Shown: positions 36,109-44,769, numbered from the stretch's first letter. The stretch is DNA of 64,000 nt from Bradyrhizobium betae (GCF_004123905.1 NZ_MZXW01000035.1:372001-436000); one strand, 5' to 3'. Program-made: numbers and translations. Notes: generated by a model not told the origin, from the letters alone.

Positions 36109-37713
36109 TCAGGCGCCGCGCACGTTCCAGAACAACGGCAAGCCCTTGAGCATGCCGGTCAGGCTCTTCTTGTACGCGGTCGGCTGATAGAAGACACCAA
36201 GCGGCACATAGGGAACATCGACAAAGCACTGCTTCTGCATCTCGATGCCGATCTTGCTCTGCGCGGCGGCATCGGGCGCGGCGAACCAGGCATCACGCAG
36301 TTGCTCGAGCTTCTCGCTCTTGGCCCAGCCGAAGGTCGCCTTGTCACCGCTGCCGCGGATGAAGTTATGGGCCGACGGGTTCAGTTGGGTGACGCCGGCG
36401 GAATAGGTGCAGAAGGCGCTGTATCCGCCCTTGTCCGGCGTCTCGCGGTTACCCATGCGCCTCAGCATCGAGCCCCAGTCCATCATCACGTAGTCGACAT
36501 TGAGGTCGAGCTTGCGGAACAGATCGGCGGTGACCTCACTCATCTGTCCGATGACGGGGAAATCGCCCGGCGCCATCAACAGCACTTTCTCGCCCTTGTA
36601 GCCGGCGTCCTTGATGGCCTTGGCGGCTGCGGCTATGTCGCGGGGGCCGGTCAACGCTTCCATGCCGGCGTCGTTCGCCATGACGCCACCGGGCGCGAAG
36701 AAGCCGATCTTGTCGCGCCACAGGCTGGTGTCGTCTCCCGCAATCGCGGACATGAACTCCTTCTGGCTGATGGCGGAGAGCACGGCACGGCGGATGGCCG
36801 GATTGTCGAACGGCGGCTGCGTGTGGTTGAAGCGCAGCACGCCGACATTACCGATGGGGTCGAGCAGTTCGACGTTCAGCGCCTTGTTTGCCTTCAGCTT
36901 CGGCAGCAGGTCGACGATCGGCTGATCCCACCAGTCGATCTCGCCCTGCTGAAGCGCGGCCGCGGCCGTCGCGGGATCCGGCAGGACCTGCCACTCGACC
37001 CGGTCGAAATAAGCGACCTTCGGACCGGCGAGCAGGCTCGGCGTCCCCTCGGGGCGCGGCACATAGCCGTCGAAGCGCGAGTAAACAAGACGCGCGCCGG
37101 GCACGTGCTGATCGGCCTGGAATTTGAACGGACCGGAGCCGATCAGTTCCTTGACCGGCGTGACGCTGTCGGTCAGCGCAAGACGCTCCGGCATGACGAA
37201 GGCGATGATGGCACCGACCTTGCCGAGCGCCTCCGGCAGCAGCGGAAACGGCGACTTGAGCCGCCAGCGCACGGTCTTGTCATCAGGTGCGGAGAGCTCG
37301 TCGACCAGAGTGAAGAGGGAATTGCCAAACGCATCGCGCGAGGCCCAGCGCTTCAGGCTCGCCACCACGTCGCGTCCGCGTACCGGCTCGCCGTCGTGGA
37401 ATTTCAAGCCGTCGCGCAAGGTCATGGTCCAGAGCTTGCCGTCGTTCTCGACCGTATGACCGGCGACCATCTGCGGCTGAACCCGGAATTTCTCATCGAC
37501 GCCGTAGAGCGTGTCCCAGATCAGGAAGCCGTGGTTCCGGTTGACCAGACCGGTGGTGATCATCGGATCGAGAATGGCCGCATCGGCCTGCGGCACGAAA
37601 CGCAGCACGCGCGACCCCTGCGCACGGGCGAGCCGTGGCATCGGAAAAGTCGAGCCCAAGGCGACGCCGAGACCGGCGCCCAGTGTGGATCGGAGCAGGT
37701 CTCGACGGCGCAT
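36109..37713 (-). CDS. ABC transporter substrate-binding protein, family 5 (peptide/opine type)
   Basis: A 534-residue secreted binding protein. The N-terminus MRRRDLLRSTLGAGLGVALGS is a Tat-like signal (RRxLL). It continues with the SBP_bac_5 pattern VLRFVPQADAAILDPMITTGLVNRNHGFLIWDTLYG. Such proteins bind peptides, opines or other amides for an ABC importer. No permease or ATPase gene of that system is nearby. It lies between the aminotransferase and the amidase genes, with short spacers (10 and 18 bases), so one operon is likely. Confidence 0.9.
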   Translation of the reverse strand: MRRRDLLRSTLGAGLGVALGSTFPMPRLARAQGSRVLRFVPQADAAILDPMITTGLVNRNHGFLIWDTLYGVDEKFRVQPQMVAGHTVENDGKLWTMTLRDGLKFHDGEPVRGRDVVASLKRWASRDAFGNSLFTLVDELSAPDDKTVRWRLKSPFPLLPEALGKVGAIIAFVMPERLALTDSVTPVKELIGSGPFKFQADQHVPGARLVYSRFDGYVPRPEGTPSLLAGPKVAYFDRVEWQVLPDPATAAAALQQGEIDWWDQPIVDLLPKLKANKALNVELLDPIGNVGVLRFNHTQPPFDNPAIRRAVLSAISQKEFMSAIAGDDTSLWRDKIGFFAPGGVMANDAGMEALTGPRDIAAAAKAIKDAGYKGEKVLLMAPGDFPVIGQMSEVTADLFRKLDLNVDYVMMDWGSMLRRMGNRETPDKGGYSAFCTYSAGVTQLNPSAHNFIRGSGDKATFGWAKSEKLEQLRDAWFAAPDAAAQSKIGIEMQKQCFVDVPYVPLGVFYQPTAYKKSLTGMLKGLPLFWNVRGA

Positions 37714-37731
37714 GCTAAGTCTCCTCAGGGG

Positions 37732-39123
37732 TTACGCAGATGGACGTGTCTCGGCAAGCCTGGCTTCGGCGCTGGACAAGGTTTTCGCGAACAGGTCGAG
37801 CGCCTCGTCGACGCCGGCCTCGTTGATGATCAGCGGCGGGCAGAACCCGATCGTGTCGCCCATGGCGCGGATGATCAGGCCAGTCTCGATCGCAAGTGCA
37901 TCGAACATTGCGCCGACCTTCAGCGCGGGATCGAACGCCTGCCGCGTCGCGGGATCAGCGACCAGCTCGACGCCGATCATCAGTCCCTCGCCCCTGACCT
38001 GGCCGACGATGCGCGAATCCCGCGCGATCTGCTCCAGCCCGGCGCGGAGCCTGCCGCCCATGCGGCGCACATGCGGCACCACATCCATCTCGTGATAGAT
38101 TTTTAGCGTCTCGAGCGCGATGGCCGCGCCGACCGGGTGTCCGGAATTGGTGAAACCGTGGCCAAACAGCTCGCCGCCCCTGTTCATCTCGGCGAGCGCA
38201 TCCCGGATCGGACGTCCCAGCAGCACGGCTGACATCGGGAAGTAGGACGAGGTGATGCCCTTGGCGAGCGCCACCATGTCCGGCTTCATGCCGACCGTCT
38301 GGCAGCCGAACCAGTTGCCGGTGCGACCAAAACCGCAGACCACCTCGTCGCCGAGCACCAGGATATCGTGACGGCGCAGCACTGCCTCGATCGCAGTGAA
38401 GTAGCCCTTCGGCGGCACGACGATGCCGCCGCCCGCGTTGATCGGCTCGGCGATGAAGGCGGCGATCGTGTCAGGTCCCTCGGCCATGATCAGCGCTTCG
38501 AGATCGGCCGCGAGACGGGCGACGAACGCTTCCTCGCTCTCGCCGGGCCTGGTGCCGCGATAGGCATCCGGGCAATGCGTGTGCAGGAAGCCGTCGAGCG
38601 GGAGGCCGAATTCGCGGTGCATGCGGGGCAGACCGCACATCGAGGCCGCAACGATCGTCGAGCCATGGAAGCCGCGGTCGCGCGCGATGATCTTGCGCTT
38701 GCCGGGCTTGCCGTGGACCGCGTGATACACCCAGGCGAGCTTCACCATGGTCTCGGTGGCCTCCGAGCCGGACGTAGCGAAATAGGCCTGCGCATCCGGG
38801 ATCGGCGAGATCTCGACCAGCTTCTCGGCGAGGTCGATCGTGTTGTCGGGCGTCTTGTGATTGAAGCTGTGATAGAAGCCGAACTTGTCGTAGGCAGCAA
38901 GCGCCGCCGCCTTGAGCCGCGTCTCGGAAAAGCCGAGCGAGGTGCACCAGAGCCCTGCCATCGCTTCCAGATAACGCTTGCCGCTTGCGTCATAGACATG
39001 GACGCCCTCGCCGCGCGCCATGATCAGCGGTCCGATTTCTGCATGACGCTGAGGGTTGGTCTGCGAGTGCAGATGGAACGCGATGTCGCGCGCCTCGGCT
39101 GAATTCAGTCTTCTGTCGGACAC
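37732..39123 (-). CDS. Class III PLP-dependent aminotransferase (omega-aminotransferase)
   Basis: A 463-residue fold-type I enzyme. The PLP lysine is in MVALAKGITSSYFPMS, the PLP-ring aspartate is in LVLGDEVVCGFGRTG, and PFHGST-like phosphate binding is in RDRGFHGSTIV. The N-terminal LEAMAGLWCTSLGF fits beta-alanine/putrescine or diamine:pyruvate transaminases. It would deaminate an amine or omega-amino acid. It is the first gene of the amidase operon and faces the GntR gene across the FadR-type operators. Confidence 0.9.
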   Translation of the reverse strand: MSDRRLNSAEARDIAFHLHSQTNPQRHAEIGPLIMARGEGVHVYDASGKRYLEAMAGLWCTSLGFSETRLKAAALAAYDKFGFYHSFNHKTPDNTIDLAEKLVEISPIPDAQAYFATSGSEATETMVKLAWVYHAVHGKPGKRKIIARDRGFHGSTIVAASMCGLPRMHREFGLPLDGFLHTHCPDAYRGTRPGESEEAFVARLAADLEALIMAEGPDTIAAFIAEPINAGGGIVVPPKGYFTAIEAVLRRHDILVLGDEVVCGFGRTGNWFGCQTVGMKPDMVALAKGITSSYFPMSAVLLGRPIRDALAEMNRGGELFGHGFTNSGHPVGAAIALETLKIYHEMDVVPHVRRMGGRLRAGLEQIARDSRIVGQVRGEGLMIGVELVADPATRQAFDPALKVGAMFDALAIETGLIIRAMGDTIGFCPPLIINEAGVDEALDLFAKTLSSAEARLAETRPSA

Positions 39124-39180
39124 GCGCAGACGCTCCGTATTCCCGCCGGTGAGGCAGATCCGGCGTCAGTCGACCCAAAT

Positions 39181-39205
39181 TGGTCAGGCCAAATTGGTCT
39201 GACCA
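39181..39205. promoter_or_regulatory. Two FadR/PdhR-type operators
   Basis: TGGTCAGGCCA (39181-39191) and TGGTCTGACCA (39195-39205) repeat with a spacing of 14 bases. The second fits TGGTNNNACCA, the consensus used by FadR-subfamily GntR proteins, and the first differs in one base. They sit between the divergent aminotransferase and GntR genes. Confidence 0.75.
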
Positions 39206-39250
39206 GCTTGGCTTTCGTGCGGCAGCTTGTCAAATTCAAAAAAACAGCTG

Positions 39251-40006
39251 ATGAGCACGAAGATGTTGCACGACCCTCCGTCCAGGCCTGAACGCAGCTT
39301 CGAGATCGTCGCGCGGCGCATTGCTGCAATGATCCAGGCGAGTTACCGGATCGGCCAGCGCCTGCCGGCCGAGCGCGATCTCGCAAAGACGTTTGGCGTG
39401 TCGCGGCCGACGGTGCGCGAGGCCATCCTGTCGCTGGCGATGGCGGGGATGCTGAAGGTCCGCAGCAACAGCGGCGTCTATGTGATCAGCCGTCAGGAAG
39501 CGCCTGACGTGCATGCGCTCGAAGGCTTTGGACCGTTCGAAAACCTGGAAGCGCGTCAGCTGATCGAGCCGCAGATCGCCGCGATCGCGGCGCAGCGTGG
39601 GTCGGAGACGACCTTCGCCCAGCTTGCAGAAGCGCTCGCCATGATGCGCTGGGAACATGCGCAGGGACGCGAGGCCGACACGTCGGACCACCGCTTCCAC
39701 ATGGTGCTGGCCGAAGCGACCGGGAACGGCGCGCTGGTGTCGATCAGCGACTCGCTGTGGCGCGCGCAAACCGAGTCCGGCATCTGGCAGGAGATTCACA
39801 ACCACATGCAGATGGAGGATTATCGTCCCATGTGGCGCCGGGATCACGAAGCCATCTTCGACGCCGTTCAGGCGCGGAACCCGCGCAAGGCGAGTGGTGC
39901 CATGACGCGTCATCTCAACAATATCAGGGATGCGCTGATGGAGGCTTCGAAGGCCAAATCGATGGCCACGACCAAGCCTACGAATTCTCGTGGAAAAATC
40001 CGGTGA
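39251..40006 (+). CDS. GntR-family regulator, FadR/FCD subfamily
   Basis: A 251-residue regulator. The winged HTH contains IGQRLPAERDLAKTFGVSRPTVREAILSLAMAGML, and the C-terminal helical FCD domain shows LIEPQIAAIAAQRG and DHRFHMVLAEATGN with the His/Asp residues that hold a metal. It is divergent from the aminotransferase operon and its two operators lie between, so it should repress that operon until an acid or amine ligand binds. The start is uncertain: ATG 39251, ATG 39263 or TTG 39227, none with a good ribosome-binding site. Confidence 0.88.
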   Translation: MSTKMLHDPPSRPERSFEIVARRIAAMIQASYRIGQRLPAERDLAKTFGVSRPTVREAILSLAMAGMLKVRSNSGVYVISRQEAPDVHALEGFGPFENLEARQLIEPQIAAIAAQRGSETTFAQLAEALAMMRWEHAQGREADTSDHRFHMVLAEATGNGALVSISDSLWRAQTESGIWQEIHNHMQMEDYRPMWRRDHEAIFDAVQARNPRKASGAMTRHLNNIRDALMEASKAKSMATTKPTNSRGKIR

Positions 40007-40241
40007 TTTGCCGCGGTTGAATAAAGTTTCCGCACACCCTCTGCGCCACGACCGCAACAGCAACATCATCGAGTCAAAATGCCGCCGCATTGCTGAACGA
40101 CCTTGGCACAGTCGATATTCGCCGCGTGGGGACAAATCGCGGTGAGTACTCGCAAGGGGTGTTCCGAGTAAAAACAATTGGCCGTCTTTGCGCTTCAAAC
40201 GCGCATCGATGAGTCACGCCCAAGTCTAGGGAGAAAACGGC

Positions 40242-40343
40242 ATGAAGGAAGCCACCAAGGGGGCGGCCTCGGAAGCGTTCGCGCATATGCTGGCGGTGAT
40301 GGCAATGCTCGTCATCGCCAGCATCTTGTTTTACGGGCGTTAG
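40242..40343 (+). CDS. Small membrane protein, 33 aa
   Basis: ATG at 40242 starts MKEATKGAASEAFAHMLAVM and ends in AMLVIASILFYGR. The polar head plus one hydrophobic helix with an Arg end is the shape of a small membrane protein. A purine-rich GGGAGAAAAC precedes the start, which supports translation. It stands alone in an otherwise empty 449-base spacer (40007-40455); upstream of it I see no other feature, and downstream there is a hairpin element. Function is unknown. Confidence 0.55.
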   Translation: MKEATKGAASEAFAHMLAVMAMLVIASILFYGR

Positions 40344-40362
40344 TAAGAGTTGTGTGAGAGTT

Positions 40363-40450
40363 TTCGTCATTCCGGGGTGGCCCTCGCACAAGCCAGGCCC
40401 AGAATTCCCGTTCCAGGCTCGGTCTCTCAGGACCGCCCCCGAATGACGAA
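40363..40450. repeat. Palindromic element (TTCGTCATTC / GAATGACGAA ends)
   Basis: TTCGTCATTCCGGGG at the left and CCCCCGAATGACGAA at the right form a perfect 10-bp outer stem plus G/C pairs. The inner part holds CCAGGCC and a CAGGCTCGGTCTCTCAGGACC stretch. It ends 6 bases before the stop of the DUF35 gene and may terminate transcripts from both sides. Confidence 0.75.
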
Positions 40451-40455
40451 TCCCA

Positions 40456-40815
40456 CTACTTCCTCTTCGTGAAGAAGGGCACCAGCTTTCCGGCAAACGG
40501 CTTGAAGCCCGCGATCACGTCGTCGCCGATAGCGAGATCGTTCTCGCCATGCGCCATCATGCGAAAACCCTCGGCGCAATCGACCAGCAAAATATTGTAG
40601 GGCACATGCGCGCGCGTCTCCGGCGTGGCAGCGCGGCAGACCAGCGAGGTTGCGTAGACCCTGCCCTTGCCGCTGGCGCGTTGTTCGCGCGAATCGGATG
40701 CGCCGCAGGTCGCGCAGAAGGCGCGATGAAAATACTGCACATGGCCGCATGCGGTGCAGGTCTGGTAGGTGATGGCCTGTTCGCCCCTGGTCCAGTCCGC
40801 TAGACGCTTACTCAT
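40456..40815 (-). CDS. DUF35 OB-fold zinc-ribbon protein (thiolase partner)
   Basis: A 119-residue protein. The N-terminal zinc ribbon CTACGHVQYFHRAFCATCG has four cysteines (about residues 20-38), followed by the OB-fold body (SGKGRVYATSLVCR, VPYNILLVDCAEGFRMM). DUF35 proteins partner thiolase-like proteins in steroid and ketoacyl-CoA metabolism. ATG at 40815 overlaps the stop of the thiolase-like gene by four bases (ATGA), which supports a 1:1 complex. Confidence 0.87.
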   Translation of the reverse strand: MSKRLADWTRGEQAITYQTCTACGHVQYFHRAFCATCGASDSREQRASGKGRVYATSLVCRAATPETRAHVPYNILLVDCAEGFRMMAHGENDLAIGDDVIAGFKPFAGKLVPFFTKRK

Positions 40816-41948
40816 CGCACCCGCTCCAGGAACATGCTGACATGGGACGACAGCACGCCGCCGTCGCCGTGCAGCAGCGCGATCGAAGCATCCCGTACCT
40901 GACGATTCGCCGCCCGCCCCGTCATCTGCAAATGCGCCTCGACCAGATGCGCCATGGCGCCGCCGACGCCGCAATGGCCGTAGCTGAGCAATCCGCCATG
41001 GGTGTTGAGCGGCATGGCGCCGTCGCGGCCGAAATGACCCGCACGCACGCGCGCCGCTGCTTCGCCGCGAGCCGCGAGGCCGAGGTCTTCCAGCAGCATC
41101 GCAAGCGTGATGGTAAAGCTGTCGTAGATCGCGGCGTAGCGGATGTCGGAGATCGCAAGGCCCGTGGCCTCCCTGGCGCGCGCGATGGAGATCTCGGCGC
41201 CGAGCTCGCTGAGCGCGGGCGCGGCCGTGACATGCTGATGCGTATGCGCCTGGGCGCAGCCGCGGATGCGCACGCCGGCCTCCCCGGTCCGCTCGCGACT
41301 GATGACGAAGGCGGCGCCACCGTCGGAGACCGGGCAGCAATCCAGCAGTTTTAGCGGCATCGCGACCGGCTTCGAGGCCATGACGTCAGCGACCTCGATG
41401 GGATCGTGGAATTGCGCGCCGGGATGCGTGCAGGCGTGCGCGCGCATCAGCACCGCGAACTCGGCGAGGTCCTGTTCGGTCACGCCGTATTCGTGCATGT
41501 AGCGTGTGGCGACCAGACCATAATAGGCGGGAATGGTCGCCCCGAGCGGCACCTCGTAGTCGGGATGGCCGACTTGCGCGAGTGCCTGGATCGAGGCATC
41601 GCGGCTCTGTCCAGTGAGACGGTTCTCGCCGGCGACCACGAGTACGTTGCGCGCGACGCCTGCGTCCACGAGGTGATGGGCGAGCATCGTCATCGCGAGG
41701 CCCGTGGCGCCGCCGACCTGCACAGCGTGGGCGTAAGCCGGGCGGATACCAAAATGCTCGGCGAACACGGTCGCCAGCATGATGTGCGGTGACACCGTGG
41801 AATAGCCGCAGAGAATGCCGTCGATCTCGGCGCGCTTGAGCCCGGCATCGTCGAGCGCCGCTTGCGCGGCCTTGCTCATCAGGTCGAGCGAGGACGAGCC
41901 TTCGTGCTTGCCGAAAGATGTGAGGCCGACCCCGGTGATGAAGCTCAT
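40812..41948 (-). CDS. Thiolase-like (SCP-x/Ltp2 type) protein lacking the nucleophilic cysteine
   Basis: A 378-residue thiolase-fold protein. The segment HAVQVGGATGLAM lines up with the ENACATG motif of the thiolase at 43600-44769, so the nucleophile position is Gly80. The C-terminal loop reads SYGHCGVGGAMAH in place of GHPxGxTG. With a DUF35 partner fused by overlap, it resembles the Ltp2-type aldolases of steroid side-chain degradation, which do retro-aldol cleavage of acyl-CoA. True thiolase activity is unlikely. A CoA-transferase gene precedes it with a four-base overlap (ATGA). Confidence 0.85.
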   Translation of the reverse strand: MSFITGVGLTSFGKHEGSSSLDLMSKAAQAALDDAGLKRAEIDGILCGYSTVSPHIMLATVFAEHFGIRPAYAHAVQVGGATGLAMTMLAHHLVDAGVARNVLVVAGENRLTGQSRDASIQALAQVGHPDYEVPLGATIPAYYGLVATRYMHEYGVTEQDLAEFAVLMRAHACTHPGAQFHDPIEVADVMASKPVAMPLKLLDCCPVSDGGAAFVISRERTGEAGVRIRGCAQAHTHQHVTAAPALSELGAEISIARAREATGLAISDIRYAAIYDSFTITLAMLLEDLGLAARGEAAARVRAGHFGRDGAMPLNTHGGLLSYGHCGVGGAMAHLVEAHLQMTGRAANRQVRDASIALLHGDGGVLSSHVSMFLERVR

Positions 41949-43156
41949 GATGCCCCCTGCTCCGGCGCCGAGCGCGTGGCGCCATCGCGGATCATGGCGG
42001 CGATCTCATCAGTGGAGTACCCGACCTCGCTCAAAATCTCCGCGCCGTGCTCGTTGAGCCGCGGCGCAAGCCGCTGCGGCTCGGCCTCGGTCTCGGACCA
42101 GCTCGCTGTCACCTTCATGCTGCGGATCGGGCCTTCGGTCGGGTGCTCGACGACCGGGAAGAAGCCGGTCGCCTCCAGATGTTCGTCGTGCAGGATCGAG
42201 GCGAGGTCGTGCATCGGCATGACCGGGACGTCGGCCTTCGTCAGAAGGTCGATCCACTCGGCGGTAGTGCGTGTCTCGAAGATGCGGGCGAGCTCGGCAT
42301 AGACGACATCGATGTTGGCGGCGCGGCCGGCGAAGGTCGCGAACTTTGCATCGGCGCGCAGATCGTCGCGGCCGGTGGCTTTGAAAAAGTTCTCCCACTG
42401 CTTGTCGTTATAGACGATGACGCTGAGATAACCGTCCGAGGTCTTGTACGGCCGGCGGTCGCGCGAGAGGTGGCGGGCATAGCCGCCCTTGTCGAGCGGA
42501 GGCTCATAGGTGAGCCCACCCATGTGGTCGCCCATGACGAAGCCGGCCATGGTCTCGAACATCGGGATGTCGACGCGCTGGCCGCGCCCGGTGCGGTCGC
42601 GGTGCACGAGGCTGGCGCAGATCGCGCCGACGGCGGTGAGGCCGACGATGCGGTCGACCAGCGCGTTCGGCACGTAGCGCGGCACGCCGTCGCCGGTCTG
42701 CGCCATCAGCGCGGGCAATGCGGTGGCGCCCTGGATCAAATCGTCATAAGCGGGCTTTGCGGCATAGGGCCCGTCCTGGCCAAAACCGAACACCCCGGCA
42801 TAGACGAGGCGCGGATTGATTTTGGAGACGACGTCGTAGCCGAGCTGAAGCCGTGCCATCGCCTGCGGACGGACATTGTAGACGAGAACGTCGGCATCCT
42901 TCAGCAGCCGCAGCACGGCATCGCGACCCGCAGGCTTCTTCAGGTCGAGGCAGATCGAGCGCTTGCTGCGGTTCGTGTTGAGGAACACCGGACCCATGCC
43001 GGCATGGCGCATCGGGCCGATCAGGCGGGTAACGTCACCGTCGAGCGATTCCACCTTGATGACATCGGCACCGTAATCGCCGAGCATCTGGGTCGCATAG
43101 GGCCCCATCAGCACGGTGGTCATGTCGACGACCTTGATGCCCTTCAGCGGCCCCAT
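41945..43156 (-). CDS. CaiB/BaiF family CoA-transferase
   Basis: A 403-residue type III CoA-transferase. The segment GADVIKVESLDGDVTR, the catalytic aspartate region (YDDLIQGATALPALMAQTGD) and RGQRVDIPMFETMAGFVMGDHMGG are typical. It moves CoA between acids, supplying the acyl-CoA used by the following genes. It is the first gene of the operon CaiB, thiolase-like, DUF35. No ribosome site or operator stands out in the 116-base spacer upstream. Confidence 0.9.
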   Translation of the reverse strand: MGPLKGIKVVDMTTVLMGPYATQMLGDYGADVIKVESLDGDVTRLIGPMRHAGMGPVFLNTNRSKRSICLDLKKPAGRDAVLRLLKDADVLVYNVRPQAMARLQLGYDVVSKINPRLVYAGVFGFGQDGPYAAKPAYDDLIQGATALPALMAQTGDGVPRYVPNALVDRIVGLTAVGAICASLVHRDRTGRGQRVDIPMFETMAGFVMGDHMGGLTYEPPLDKGGYARHLSRDRRPYKTSDGYLSVIVYNDKQWENFFKATGRDDLRADAKFATFAGRAANIDVVYAELARIFETRTTAEWIDLLTKADVPVMPMHDLASILHDEHLEATGFFPVVEHPTEGPIRSMKVTASWSETEAEPQRLAPRLNEHGAEILSEVGYSTDEIAAMIRDGATRSAPEQGAS

Positions 43157-43272
43157 TCGTTCGCTCCCGATTGCGCGGGCTCAATCGATCCCGCAATTTC
43201 GGTCCAGCTAACGGCAGCGGCGCCGCATGCGCAAGGGCGGCCGGGGTATGGCCGCATGCGCAGCCTACGCCG

Positions 43273-43479
43273 CTATTTCTTCTGGCGGGAATCGCGGATC
43301 TTGATGAGGCGGTCGAGCTCGTCGTTCTGCTGGTTGATGCGGTCGGCGATACGCGACTCGTTCTGCTCGCCGGAAGCCGCCGCAGCCTGCTCGATCAGCT
43401 GGCGGATATTGTCCTCGAGGATCGCAATGCGATCGTTGAGTGCGTCGAGAGAAAGGGAGTCTTCGTAGTCATTGCTCAT
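43273..43479 (-). CDS. Small coiled-coil protein, 68 aa
   Basis: A 68-residue acidic/basic heptad protein (LNDRIAILEDNIRQLIEQ and NQQNDELDRLIKIRD) predicted to form a coiled coil. It resembles SlyX-like small proteins in pattern, but the family is not certain. ATG at 43479. It lies between the CaiB gene and a hairpin element, probably as a single-gene unit. Function is unknown. Confidence 0.75.
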   Translation of the reverse strand: MSNDYEDSLSLDALNDRIAILEDNIRQLIEQAAAASGEQNESRIADRINQQNDELDRLIKIRDSRQKK

Positions 43480-43504
43480 AATGTCGTCCTAGCAATCAGA
43501 AGCC

Positions 43505-43595
43505 GCAGGGTGGGCCAAGCGAAGCGGGCCCACCTTGATCTGGCGCAAAGGAAAGACGGTGGGCACGGCGCTTTCGCGCCCTTGCCCACCCTACG
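43505..43595. repeat. Dispersed palindromic element (GTAGGGTGGG family), copy 2
   Basis: GCAGGGTGGGCCAAGCGAAGCGGGCCCACC is followed by GGTGGGCACGGCGC and CCCTTGCCCACCCTACG. The outer ends and the inner hairpins match the copy at 10838-10928 with base changes. It lies between the thiolase stop and the small coiled-coil gene start. Confidence 0.85.
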
Positions 43596-43599
43596 AGAC

Positions 43600-44769
43600 C
43601 TACTTCAGCGGCTCCAGCACGGAGACGTAATTGGCGACGGCCGCGCCGCCCATGTTGAAGATGCCGCCGAGTTTTGCATTTTTGAGCTGCATGCCCTCGG
43701 GCGCCTGTCCGGCGAGCTGCATCGCGGTCATCACGTGCATGGAGACGCCGGTGGCACCGATCGGGTGGCCCTTGGCCTTCAGGCCGCCGGACGGATTGAC
43801 CGGCAGCTTGCCGTCCTTGAGCGTCCAGCCTTCCTTGATGGCGCGGGCGCCCTGCCCCTTCGGCGTCAGGCCCATCGCTTCGTATTCGATCAGCTCGGCG
43901 ATGGTGAAGCAGTCATGGGTCTCGACGAAGGAGAGATCGGACAGCGTCACGCCGGCCTGCTCCAGCGCGCGCTGCCAGGCGACCGTGCAGCCCTCAAACT
44001 GGAGGATGTCGCGCTTGGACATCGGCAAGAAGTCCTGGGCGTGTGCGGTGGCGCGGAAGCCAATCGACTTAGCCATGCCCTTGGCGGTCTCGGCATCGGC
44101 CAAAATCAGCGCCGCAGCGCCGTCGGAGACGAGCGAGCAGTCGGTGCGCTTCAGGGGGCCCGCGACATAGGGATTCTTCTCGCTCTCGGCGCGGCAGAAG
44201 TCGAAGCCAAAGTCCTTGCGCATCTGGGCATAGGGATTGGCGACGCCGTTCTTGTGGTTCTTGGCCGCGATCAGCGCCAGCGCATCGGACTGGTCGCCGT
44301 ATTTCTGGAAGTAGGAGCTGGCGATCTTGCCGAACACGCCGGCAAAGCCGCCGACGGTGTCGCCGTCTTCAGGCAGGTAGGACGCCTTGAGCAGGTTCTT
44401 GCCGATCTCAGGCCCCGGCGTGCGCGTCATCTGCTCGACGCCGACGACCAGCACGATTTTGGCCGCGCCTGCGGCAATTGCACGAACACCCTGATGCACG
44501 GCGGCGGAGCCCGTGGCGCAGGCATTCTCGACGCGGGTGGTCGGCTTGAAGCGCAGTTTTGGGTCGGCCTGGAGCACCAGCGAGGCGGTAAAATCCTGCG
44601 GCGAGAAGCCGGCGTTGAAATGGCCGAGCACGATCTCGTCGACATCGGAGGCGGAAATGCCGGCGTCCGCCATCGCCTCATTGGCAACGCGGGTGACGAG
44701 GCTTTCGACGGTTTCGGTGTCGAACTTGCCGAACGGCGTATGCGCCCATCCGACGATGCTGGCGGTCAT
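43600..44769 (-). CDS. Thiolase family protein (acetyl-CoA acetyltransferase-like, intact Cys)
   Basis: A 389-residue thiolase. The nucleophile is in VENACATGSAAVHQG, and the C-terminal motif GGLKAKGHPIGATG is intact, so it should be catalytically competent. The sequence MTASIVGWAHTPFGKFDTETVESL is typical of the SCP-x/acetyltransferase branch. It stands alone between the small coiled-coil gene and the aldolase gene, 59 bases after the aldolase stop. Confidence 0.9.
   Translation of the reverse strand: MTASIVGWAHTPFGKFDTETVESLVTRVANEAMADAGISASDVDEIVLGHFNAGFSPQDFTASLVLQADPKLRFKPTTRVENACATGSAAVHQGVRAIAAGAAKIVLVVGVEQMTRTPGPEIGKNLLKASYLPEDGDTVGGFAGVFGKIASSYFQKYGDQSDALALIAAKNHKNGVANPYAQMRKDFGFDFCRAESEKNPYVAGPLKRTDCSLVSDGAAALILADAETAKGMAKSIGFRATAHAQDFLPMSKRDILQFEGCTVAWQRALEQAGVTLSDLSFVETHDCFTIAELIEYEAMGLTPKGQGARAIKEGWTLKDGKLPVNPSGGLKAKGHPIGATGVSMHVMTAMQLAGQAPEGMQLKNAKLGGIFNMGGAAVANYVSVLEPLK

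Noticed and set aside
36085-38106. 673-codon plus-strand frame opposite the substrate-binding protein and aminotransferase genes
   Set aside because: Shadow frame with skewed amino acid composition and no domain.
40007-40241. Possible regulatory RNA in the spacer after the GntR gene
   Set aside because: No stable hairpin, terminator or promoter pair could be recognised by eye.
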